Source: DATARR01 sp034666985 (lineage in GTDB: Bacteria; Acidobacteriota; Thermoanaerobaculia; Multivoradales; UBA5704). Taken from it: a stretch of DNA of 64,000 nucleotides. Location of the stretch: assembly GCA_034666985.1 (NCBI GenBank), contig JAXDKS010000021.1, forward strand, positions 62,001 to 126,000. The letters are read 5' to 3'. The translations under genes and the position numbers were made by a program. The first letter of the stretch is position 1. Each line of letters starts with the position of its first letter. Of this stretch, positions 35,081 through 42,009 are shown piece by piece. The notes beneath the pieces were generated by a model that was given only the letters and a program-made list of their open reading frames with translations, was not told where the DNA came from and did not search any database.

Positions 35081-36664
35081 CTATCGCGCCGCCGGCGCCG
35101 TGCGAACATATCGCTGCAATTGCGCCCGCGTCTGCTCGGCGGCTTCGGTTTTGCCGAGGGCCTGCTCGGCGCGGAGCAGGCCTTGGAGAGAGAGGGTGCG
35201 GCCAGGAGCGCGGGCGAGGGCGGCGCGGTAGGCCTCCTCCGCTTCGGCGTGGCGGCCCAGGGCCAGGAGCTCGTCGCCGAGGAGCTCGAAGGTCGGCTTT
35301 TCGATCACCGGCGGACCGAACTCCAGCGGCATGGCGGTCTCCGCTTCGGCCGCCTTTCGCAGCAGGGCGATCCCCTCGTCTTTCTTCCCCTCCCGGATCT
35401 GTTCGAGGGCGTCGATCTGCTGCACCTGGATCTCCGCGCGCTGGCGAGCGCCGCGATACGTTTCTTTCTTCTGCTCGATTTCGGCCAGCAGATCCTTCTG
35501 GCGCTCGCGGAGCCGCGCGGCCGCGGCTTGGAGCGACGGCAGGTCCTTGCCCGCCGCCGCGAGCGCCTCACCGTAGGCCTGCGTGAGCCTCGGCCCCGCG
35601 TAGGAGCCCTTCGGCACGACGAAGGGGTCTGCGGCGTCCCATCGACCTGTTTCGATCGAGTGGAAGACGCGCATCTCCACGTAATCGTTGACCGACGAGT
35701 CGTCCGCGGGGGGCGGCGCCACGGAGCGGCTCAGCTCCAGGGCCATCTGCCGGCAGGCGTCGAGCTGCTGTTTCGCTTCATCGAAGCGACGCTCCTGGAG
35801 ATAGGCGTAGTCCAACCAACTGACGTAATGGCCACAGGTCTTCGACGATTGGTGATGGTCCGCGCGTTGATGATTGACGACGCGCATAGCCTTCTCGTTG
35901 GCGGCGATGACGTCGTCCCACAGGCCGAGGGCCACGAAGATGTGGGACGTCATGTGCAGGGCATGGCCGGCGTTCGGCGCCACGCCGCCGTAGAGCCGCG
36001 CCGCGCGGACGCCCAGCGGCGCGTGGATCGGATCGTCATAGGAATGGATCAGGTAATGCAGCACGCCGGGATGATGCAAATGGGTGGGGAAGACCTCTTC
36101 GAGCAACGCCGCCGACCGCATGTAGGTGGCGAAGTCGCGCCCCTGATGCGCCGTGCCGAGGAGCGAGAGGGCGTAGAAGGTGGTCGCGTCGACGTCCTCC
36201 GGATAGCGCTGGTGGAGCGCGGCCATGGCGTCGGCGTAGTGGAAATCCCGCTCCTCCTTGGTGCCGCTGCCATAGAGGACCTCGACGGCGCGCAGATAGT
36301 CGCGCTCCCGCTCGGTCTTCGCCTTGGCCAGCCGCGCCTCGGGCGTGGCGCCGAGCCGGCCCAGGACGGCGCGCGCCGCGTCGAGATCCTGCTGCATCCA
36401 TACCGGATGGTTGAAGGTCATGGCCTCGCCCCAGTAGGCCATGGCGAAGCCCGGATCGATCGCCTGCGCCTTGCGGAACTGCTCCGCCGCGTCGGGATAC
36501 TCGAAGTTGTGGAGCAGCGCGAGCCCGCGCAGGAACGGTTCCTGAGCCCCGGAGGGGCCGGAGTTGGCGAACGACACCTCGCCCACTTCGTTCTGGGCCG
36601 ATGCGGGAGTGACGGGGACGACGAGGACGAGCGCGAAGAGTCCCAGGATCGCGAGCTGACGCAT
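35081..36664 (-). CDS. Secreted TPR-repeat protein
   Basis: A 527-residue exported protein with a signal peptide ending PASA. Tetratricopeptide repeats start at LRGLALLHNFEYPDAAEQFRKAQAIDPG and recur near the C-terminus (LLGDELLALGRHAEAEEAYRAAL). Between them is a His-rich conserved stretch (THLHHPGVLHYLIHSYDDPIHA, then HALHMTSHIF). The clustered His could bind metal, but no HExxH motif is present. Similar exported TPR proteins are frequent in Acidobacteriota; function unknown. The start codon is the first after an upstream stop and has GGAGG nearby. Confidence 0.8.
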   Translation of the reverse strand: MRQLAILGLFALVLVVPVTPASAQNEVGEVSFANSGPSGAQEPFLRGLALLHNFEYPDAAEQFRKAQAIDPGFAMAYWGEAMTFNHPVWMQQDLDAARAVLGRLGATPEARLAKAKTERERDYLRAVEVLYGSGTKEERDFHYADAMAALHQRYPEDVDATTFYALSLLGTAHQGRDFATYMRSAALLEEVFPTHLHHPGVLHYLIHSYDDPIHAPLGVRAARLYGGVAPNAGHALHMTSHIFVALGLWDDVIAANEKAMRVVNHQRADHHQSSKTCGHYVSWLDYAYLQERRFDEAKQQLDACRQMALELSRSVAPPPADDSSVNDYVEMRVFHSIETGRWDAADPFVVPKGSYAGPRLTQAYGEALAAAGKDLPSLQAAAARLRERQKDLLAEIEQKKETYRGARQRAEIQVQQIDALEQIREGKKDEGIALLRKAAEAETAMPLEFGPPVIEKPTFELLGDELLALGRHAEAEEAYRAALARAPGRTLSLQGLLRAEQALGKTEAAEQTRAQLQRYVRTAPAAR

Positions 36665-36737
36665 GCATCACCTCCGGGCCGGGCGGAGAGCATCCTGAGG
36701 ACGGGGCGCCCGGACGTGGAGATGATATACGGGCTGG

Positions 36738-36768
36738 GCCGGCCGTGGGCTTTGAACCCACGGCCGGC
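36738..36768 (-). terminator. Perfect 12-bp hairpin after the Cys-rich peptide gene
   Basis: GCCGGCCGTGGG pairs perfectly with CCCACGGCCGGC around a 7-base loop. It follows the minus-strand peptide gene ending at 36793. No long T-run. Confidence 0.6.
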
Positions 36769-36792
36769 GGCCGGTCGCGAGGAGAGACGGGC

Positions 36793-37014
36793 TCAGTTGT
36801 CGCCGTCGCAAGGCGGCGGGGGCGCGCAGTCGAGGTCCACGCAATTGTTGCCGCAGCACGTTTGGTAGCAGCAGACGTAGCCGCAGGAGTTCACGACCGC
36901 GCAGTAGGTGACGCAGGTGCCGCCACCCCCGGCCGCCTCGACCTGGGGCGGAGTGTACAGACCGGCGACGGCGGCGATCAGGGCCAAGGTCACGAGCAGA
37001 AGGAGCTTGCGCAT
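36793..37014 (-). CDS. Short secreted Cys-rich peptide
   Basis: A 73-residue exported peptide. MRKLLLLVTLALIAAVAG is a signal peptide. The mature part has ten Cys in about 45 residues (CVTYC, CGYVCCYQTCCGNNC, DLDC), then a Pro-rich acidic end, PPPPCDGDN. It should be a disulfide-rich extracellular peptide. No named family is recognised. The Met of MRKLL was chosen because GGAGATC lies just upstream and the signal peptide starts there. A frameshifted copy of its 3' end is at 31.9 kb. It follows the lanthipeptide-type gene on the same strand. Confidence 0.75.
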   Translation of the reverse strand: MRKLLLLVTLALIAAVAGLYTPPQVEAAGGGGTCVTYCAVVNSCGYVCCYQTCCGNNCVDLDCAPPPPCDGDN

Positions 37015-37070
37015 TTCAGATCTCCGGTAGGAAAGGGGGCGGTTGATTCTCTCAGGCCCGGTGTGGGCGG

Positions 37071-37211
37071 CTAACACTTACAGCTATGGCAACTATCGTC
37101 CGGGAGGTCGGACGGGCCGATGCCCCCCAGGATCTTCTCGAGCTGGCTCGAGGTCAGCTCGCGCAGCGTCTCTTTGCTGAGGACCAGTTTCTTGGTGACC
37201 TTCTTGTTCAT
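37071..37211 (-). CDS. Lanthipeptide-type RiPP precursor peptide
   Basis: A 46-residue peptide: MNKKVTKKLVLSKETLRELT, then SSQLEKILGG, then IGPSDLPDDSCHSCKC. The K-L-x-L-(S/N)-K-E-T-(I/L)-x-x-L leader is the recurring start of class I lanthipeptide-like precursors in Bacteroidota, Chloroflexi and Acidobacteriota. GG at 29-30 would be the cleavage site, and the core carries three Cys and two Ser for thioether rings. GAGAGGAGAG just upstream of the ATG is a good ribosome site. No modifying LanB/LanC or transporter gene is near, so it would need enzymes encoded elsewhere. Confidence 0.7.
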   Translation of the reverse strand: MNKKVTKKLVLSKETLRELTSSQLEKILGGIGPSDLPDDSCHSCKC

Positions 37212-37340
37212 GGCTCTCTCCTCTCCGGGTCCTTGAAACCGGCAGGCTCGCGGGGGGCGGGACCACCGGATCGCGTTTGAGAGAGGAACGAACGAGAACG
37301 GGAGATCCCCTCAGAAGGCGGCTTGGGGACGTGCCCGAAA

Positions 37341-37431
37341 GGACCTCAAGGACAGCAAGGACCTCAAGGACGCCGCCGGGGCTTTTCGTCCTTGGCGTCC
37401 TTGCCGTCCTTTGGGTCCTTGCTGTCCTTGC
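37341..37431. repeat. Long imperfect hairpin built from AAGGAC repeats
   Basis: The left arm has AAGGAC-type units (GGACCTCAAGGACAGCAAGG...) and the right arm has the matching GTCCTTG units. The closing 10 bp (CAAGGACGCC/GGCGTCCTTG) are perfect, and an outer block of about 17 bp matches after a bulge. It lies between two small peptide genes on the minus strand and may be a terminator or RNA-stability structure. Confidence 0.6.
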
Positions 37432-37438
37432 ATGCAAC

Positions 37439-37684
37439 CTACATGCAGTACCAGCAATCGCCCGAGTAGGATTCGGTGATGTAGCCGGAGGTATCCCCCG
37501 AGCAGGTCGTGTGGTTGTAGCAGTCGGTGACGCAGTTGCCGCCGGTCGAGTAGTAGTCGGTGACCTGGATCCCCCACAGGCAGTACGCCCGGGCCGGGGC
37601 CGGGAAGGAGAAGGCGAACACGGCGAGAAGGAGCACGATGGCCAGCGCTCCGTTTTTGAGGATGGATCTCTTCGCGTGATTCAT
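37439..37684 (-). CDS. Short secreted Cys-containing peptide
   Basis: An 81-residue exported peptide with signal sequence GALAIVLLLAVFAFSFPAPARA, then a mature part of about 48 residues rich in Tyr, Thr and Gly with six Cys (YCLWG, NCVTDC, TTCSG, GDCWYC). GGAGAG lies nine bases before the ATG. It resembles its neighbours only in general design: short, exported and Cys-rich, with aromatic residues. Function unknown; possible roles are a surface or competition peptide. Confidence 0.72.
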   Translation of the reverse strand: MNHAKRSILKNGALAIVLLLAVFAFSFPAPARAYCLWGIQVTDYYSTGGNCVTDCYNHTTCSGDTSGYITESYSGDCWYCM

Positions 37685-37753
37685 CGGTATATCTCTCCTT
37701 TCAGGGAAGAAGGTTCACACAAGATAGGGTGCGCGTCCTACACTTTCGCGCTC

Positions 37754-38446
37754 CTATCCCGCGACCGGCTCTTCCTGCACCGCTCCATTCGCCATCCGCA
37801 CACGATACGCGTTGACTCCCTGGCGGGAGGTGACGACGCGATGGAGGCCGTCGTCGACGAAGTGGAGAGCGACTCCGTCGTCGATGGCAAATCCGGGCAG
37901 CAGCTCGCCTCGGCGCACGAGCTGGTGATAGGTGGGACGGCGCGCGGCTTCCCCGTCATAATGGGGACAGCAGCTCCCGGCGAGAAAACCGAGGCACTGG
38001 AGCGGGCGGAGCTCGCCGTCGAAGGAGTCCGTCAGTCCCTGCTCGAACCAGCAGATGGCGCCGGCGCTGATCCCGGCGAGGACGACGCCGGAGTCCCAGG
38101 CCTCCCGCAGGATCTCCGGCAACCCCCACTCGCGCCAGACGCCCAGCATGCTCTTGGTGTTGCCGCCCCCGACGTAGATCACGTCCTGACTCAACAGGGA
38201 TGCCCTGAGGTCCGGCGTCCTGCGAAAAAGCGACAGATGGGAGGGCCGGCAGGGGAGCCCGGAGAACGCCGTGTAGAAGCGCAGGACGTAGGGATCGGCG
38301 TCGCCGCTCGCGGTGGGGATGAACAGGACGGAAGGCGACGTGGAACGCGCCTGCGCCAGCACGTACTCGTCCAGCGTCGGATTCTCCGGCTCCATGGAGA
38401 ATCCTCCGCCGCCCAGCGCGATGATCTGCCGCGATGTGTCTGGCAT
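37754..38446 (-). CDS. Peptidase E (S51 family) homologue
   Basis: A 230-residue cytoplasmic enzyme of the S51 dipeptidase E / cyanophycinase fold. The nucleophile elbow is LAGISAGAICW, with the catalytic Ser in GISAGA. IYVGGGNTKSMLGVWR provides the oxyanion-hole loop, and LGFLAGSCCPHYDGE holds the His region. DDGVALHFVDD is the conserved acidic tail. The enzymes cleave Asp-X dipeptides or related peptides. It is flanked by small exported peptide genes, but a link is not shown. Confidence 0.88.
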   Translation of the reverse strand: MPDTSRQIIALGGGGFSMEPENPTLDEYVLAQARSTSPSVLFIPTASGDADPYVLRFYTAFSGLPCRPSHLSLFRRTPDLRASLLSQDVIYVGGGNTKSMLGVWREWGLPEILREAWDSGVVLAGISAGAICWFEQGLTDSFDGELRPLQCLGFLAGSCCPHYDGEAARRPTYHQLVRRGELLPGFAIDDGVALHFVDDGLHRVVTSRQGVNAYRVRMANGAVQEEPVAG

Positions 38447-38502
38447 TTCTGTCTCCGGGCCGATTCTAGCTCGCGGCTCCGTCGGTGGCTACCCGGCAGG
38501 GG

Positions 38503-38529
38503 AGGGCCGCGGGACGGTCCCGCGGCCCT
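38503..38529 (-). terminator. Perfect 12-bp hairpin after the Cys-rich peptide gene
   Basis: AGGGCCGCGGGA pairs perfectly with TCCCGCGGCCCT over a 3-base loop, directly after the stop of the minus-strand gene at 38551. Confidence 0.65.
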
Positions 38530-38550
38530 GCTCTCGTCTCGGAGGGAAGA

Positions 38551-38916
38551 TCAGTACGGGCAGAAGCCGCTGGGGCAGCGGTAGACGACGCCGTCGCACA
38601 TCACGCAATTGCGGTAGGTCTCGCAGGTGGGGTCCGTGTAGCCATTGCACCCGAGCCACAGGCCGTTCGAGCAGCGGGTCTGGGTGACGCAGAGGGGAGT
38701 TGTGGCGTTCTTGGGCTGGGGTGTCTGGAGGATCGCAGCCAGGAGGTCGGAGGTCTGGGCGTTCGCGGGAACCGCGGCAGGCTTGGATGGGGCCGGATTG
38801 ACAGTGGCCGGGTTGACAGTGGCCGGCTGGGGAGTGGCCGGCTGGGGAGTGGCCCAGGCGACGGCGTTACACAGCAGCAGGGACGCGAGAAGCAGCAGAA
38901 CCATTCTCTTCATCAT
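38551..38916 (-). CDS. Secreted peptide with PATPQP/PATVNP repeats and Cys-rich end
   Basis: A 121-residue exported protein. The signal peptide (MVLLLLASLLLCNAVAWA) is followed by tandem PATPQP, PATPQP, PATVNP, PATVNP repeats forming a flexible Pro-rich stalk. The last 50 residues carry eight Cys (PLCVTQTRC, LGCNGY, TCETYRNCVMC, RCPSGFC). AGGAG precedes the first ATG by four bases and the second by seven, so either Met may start. It is the fourth short exported Cys-rich gene in about 2 kb of minus strand. No family is recognised. Confidence 0.72.
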   Translation of the reverse strand: MMKRMVLLLLASLLLCNAVAWATPQPATPQPATVNPATVNPAPSKPAAVPANAQTSDLLAAILQTPQPKNATTPLCVTQTRCSNGLWLGCNGYTDPTCETYRNCVMCDGVVYRCPSGFCPY

Positions 38917-39088
38917 CGATCTCCTGAGGAAAGTTGGTCGGCTGACCCGAAGACCCTCCTCCTCTGAGAAGGCCCTCACTCCTTTAGGTGATCCGGCCGT
39001 TGGAGAGCGAGCCGGCCCCATCGTGTAAAATTGGGGGACACAGACCCTCAGGTGGAGAGTCTCTCCACCCTCCTGGAAGGAGCTCGCC

Positions 39089-40585
39089 ATGCTGGACCGC
39101 CGCACGTTCCTGTCTTCGATCCTCCTCCTCGCCGCGCTGGCCGGGGGTTGCGCCAGCACGCCAGGCCCTTCCCGACGCGGGGTGGTCGAGGTCACGCTCC
39201 TGCAGCTCAACGACGTGTATGAGATCGGTCCCGTGGAGGGGGGAAAGAGCGGCGGGCTCGCCCGGGTGGCGACGCTGCGCAAACGCCTCCTGGCCGAGAA
39301 TCCCAATACGTTCACCGTGCTGGCCGGCGACTTCGTGAGCCCCTCGGCGCTGGGCACGGCCCAAGTGGATGGCCAATCCCTGGCGGGCAAGCAGATGGTG
39401 GCATCGCTCAATGCCCTGGGCCTGGACCTGGTCACCTTCGGCAATCATGAATTCGATCTCAAGGAAGCACAGCTCCTGGACCGCCTCGCCGAGTCGCGCT
39501 TCCGCTGGACCTCGGCCAGCGTGACGCGGGCGAGCGGCGGGGCCTTTCCCGGCGTCAGCCCGCACGAGATCCTCACGGCCAGAGGCCGGGGCGGCAGCGT
39601 CCGCATCGGCGTGGTTGGAGTCACTCTGGCCAGCAATCCAAAGGATTACGTCTCCTATGCGGACACCCTCGCCTCCTTCCGCCGGGAGGTCGAGGCTCTG
39701 CGCGGCCAGGTGGACGTGGTGGTGGGGCTCACGCATCTGGCCTTCGCGGACGATCAGGCTCTGGCCGAGGGCGTGCCCGGAGTGAGCCTCATCATGGGCG
39801 GTCACGAGCACGAGAACGTCCGCGCCTTCCGGGGCAGCGGTTTCACGCCCATCCTCAAGGCCGACGCCAACGCCCGCACGGCCTACGTGCACCGCCTGGC
39901 CTGGGACACCGCCCGCCGGAGTCTCACCGTGGATTCGAGGCTGGTGATCGTTTCGGACGCGATCCCGGAGGATCCGCAGGTCGCCAAGGTGGTGGCCGAC
40001 TGGGAGGAGAAGGGCTTCGCCGGTTTCCGCCAGCAGGGCTTCGAGCCCGAGGAGAAGGTGGCCATGACGACCGTGGCGCTCGACGGCCGCGAGGCCAGCA
40101 TCCGCAACCGGGCGACCGATCTCTCGGACCTGATCGCCCGCGCCTTTTTGACCGAGGCTCAGGGCAGCGAGCTGGCGGTCTACAACGGCGGCTCGATCCG
40201 CATCGACGATGTGCTCCCTCCGGGTCCGATCACTCAATATGACGTGATCCGCATCCTGCCTTTCGGCGGCAAGGTGCTGACCGTCGACATTGGAGGGAGC
40301 CTGCTGGCCCGCGCTCTGGACCAGGGCCTCGCCAACCAGGGCCAGGGCGGTTTCCTGCAGACCGCCAGCGTGGCCCGGACCGCGAGCGGCTGGACGGTGG
40401 GCGGCAAGCCCCTGGAGCCGGCCCGCAGCTATCGCATCGCCATCAACGACTTCCTGGCGGCGGGCAAGGAGAAGGGCCTGGATTTCCTCAAGCCAGGCCC
40501 GGACTTCACCATCGTGAAGGAGAACCGGGACCAGCGCGTCGTGGTGATCGATCAACTGCGCCGGGAGTATCCAAGCCCGCGATAG
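39089..40585 (+). CDS. UshA-like 5'-nucleotidase / metallophosphatase lipoprotein
   Basis: A 498-residue exported enzyme with lipobox LAGGC. The N-terminal calcineurin-like domain shows TLLQLNDVYEI, AGDFVSPS, TFGNHEFD, VGLTHLAFADD and GGHEHEN, the metal- and phosphate-binding motifs of the 5'-nucleotidase family. The C-terminal nucleotide-binding domain includes NGGSIRIDD and LPFGGKVLTVDI. It should hydrolyse nucleotides or similar phosphoesters outside the cytoplasm, probably for phosphate and nucleoside salvage. GGAAGGAG upstream supports the start. It is followed by a gene on the same strand 56 bases away. Confidence 0.88.
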   Translation: MLDRRTFLSSILLLAALAGGCASTPGPSRRGVVEVTLLQLNDVYEIGPVEGGKSGGLARVATLRKRLLAENPNTFTVLAGDFVSPSALGTAQVDGQSLAGKQMVASLNALGLDLVTFGNHEFDLKEAQLLDRLAESRFRWTSASVTRASGGAFPGVSPHEILTARGRGGSVRIGVVGVTLASNPKDYVSYADTLASFRREVEALRGQVDVVVGLTHLAFADDQALAEGVPGVSLIMGGHEHENVRAFRGSGFTPILKADANARTAYVHRLAWDTARRSLTVDSRLVIVSDAIPEDPQVAKVVADWEEKGFAGFRQQGFEPEEKVAMTTVALDGREASIRNRATDLSDLIARAFLTEAQGSELAVYNGGSIRIDDVLPPGPITQYDVIRILPFGGKVLTVDIGGSLLARALDQGLANQGQGGFLQTASVARTASGWTVGGKPLEPARSYRIAINDFLAAGKEKGLDFLKPGPDFTIVKENRDQRVVVIDQLRREYPSPR

Positions 40586-40641
40586 TCGCGATAGTAATAT
40601 CCCCGTGGCGCGGGCCTCTTCACTCCTCAGGAGGTCACACC

Positions 40642-41958
40642 ATGCCACGAACGAGAAGAGGAGTGCTGCTCGCCACGATGTTGTCCGTCCTCGCTGCGAC
40701 GTGGGCCGTGCCCGTGCGCGCCCAGGAGGACACCTTTGTAGTGCCCGGTGGAGCGCGCCAGGAGGAGCCCCCCGCGGAGGCCGGCAAGCGGCTGGACGAG
40801 GCCCACCGCAAGCTCTGGGAGTCGCTCACCCCCGCCGAGCGCGAGGAAATCTGGAAGCAGTTCGAGGACGCCGTCGGCCCTGATCTCAAGAGCGCCACCG
40901 ACGATTATCAGCGGCGGGCTCCGGCCCCGGGGTCCGACGTCAATTCCCTGTTTGCTCCCGGACCCGAGCCGTTCCAGCCGGTCACCGGCGCGCTGCCGCC
41001 GACCGACGCCGGCCCGGCCAGCGGTGCCACGGATCGCTCCACCGACCCACTCGGTGTCAACGGAGCCGCGGCCAAGGCGGACAACGACGGCGACGGCCTG
41101 CAGGACAATCTCGAGCGCCAGGTCGCCGACAACTTCACTCCCGCCTATTACATCTCGCTTTTCGAGCGCGGTGGCACCGGCCTCTCGCTCTTCCAGGACC
41201 GCTCCGACGCCGAGGTCCCCCGGCAAGTCTTTCCGACCTCCGGGCCGCCCGTGGCGACCAGCTACTACCGCGTTACACCGCTGGGCAAGGTCAACGGCCG
41301 CGGCTATCTCCAGATCGACTACCTGTCGTTGTGGAACCGCGACGACGGCTTGCCGCTCACCGCGGCCTGCGGCAGCGACATCAACCTGCTGTCGTTCTTC
41401 GGCATCTGGTCTTCGGCTTTCGCGGTCAACCTGCCGGGCCACGCTCTGGACAACGAGCGCGCGGCTGTCCGCATCTTCGCGCCGCTGGTCGGCGGCGCCT
41501 ACAACACCGACTCCAACGCCTACAAGATCGACAAGGTTTTCACCGCGGCGCACGAGGACACGATCGTCGACCGCAGCGATCTCCAGTCCGTCAATCCGCC
41601 GCGCGGGCCGGTGGCGCACCCGGTGATGTTCCTCAGCCTGGGAAAGCACGGGACCTATCTCTTCTGGCCGCACGGGCTGGTGTCGCTGCTCCCTGGCTTC
41701 GCCGTGGCGGCGATCTATGGCGGGGTGTCGACGGCCTGCTTCTTCGTCTCGCCGAACACCTGTGACCTGCTCTTCTTCATCGCCGACGAGGTGGTCTTCG
41801 ACTGCATCGTCGAGAAGCACGTGCCGCAGGGCTGGGTGCTGGCGCGCAGCGACCTGCGCACCAACGTCGGGGAGCTGTCACGCCCGTTGCCGGGAGGCAA
41901 CTTCATCCTCGTGACCGATCTGCGCAACAAGCTCCAGAAGCGATTCGCGATTCCCTGA
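40642..41958 (+). CDS. Secreted protein of unknown function with a calcium-loop motif
   Basis: A 438-residue exported protein with signal sequence ending VPVRA. Residues about 45-70 are helical and highly charged (RLDEAHRKLWESLTPAEREE). DNDGDGLQDNLE (about 148-159) is a thrombospondin-type-3-like calcium loop. The C-terminal two thirds are a beta-rich domain with aromatic and Cys residues (HGTYLFWPHGLVSLLP, STACFFVSPNTCD). I do not recognise the family. AGGAGG upstream supports the ATG. A strong hairpin ends the gene. Confidence 0.75.
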   Translation: MPRTRRGVLLATMLSVLAATWAVPVRAQEDTFVVPGGARQEEPPAEAGKRLDEAHRKLWESLTPAEREEIWKQFEDAVGPDLKSATDDYQRRAPAPGSDVNSLFAPGPEPFQPVTGALPPTDAGPASGATDRSTDPLGVNGAAAKADNDGDGLQDNLERQVADNFTPAYYISLFERGGTGLSLFQDRSDAEVPRQVFPTSGPPVATSYYRVTPLGKVNGRGYLQIDYLSLWNRDDGLPLTAACGSDINLLSFFGIWSSAFAVNLPGHALDNERAAVRIFAPLVGGAYNTDSNAYKIDKVFTAAHEDTIVDRSDLQSVNPPRGPVAHPVMFLSLGKHGTYLFWPHGLVSLLPGFAVAAIYGGVSTACFFVSPNTCDLLFFIADEVVFDCIVEKHVPQGWVLARSDLRTNVGELSRPLPGGNFILVTDLRNKLQKRFAIP

Positions 41959-41968
41959 GCAGCGAGCC

Positions 41969-42000
41969 AGGGGCCTGGCAGCACGGATGCCCAGGCCCCT
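41969..42000. terminator. Bidirectional terminator between convergent genes
   Basis: A 10-bp perfect stem AGGGGCCTGG / CCAGGCCCCT with a 12-base loop, between a plus-strand stop at 41958 and a minus-strand stop at 42010. Confidence 0.65.
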
Positions 42001-42009
42001 TCGCACAGG

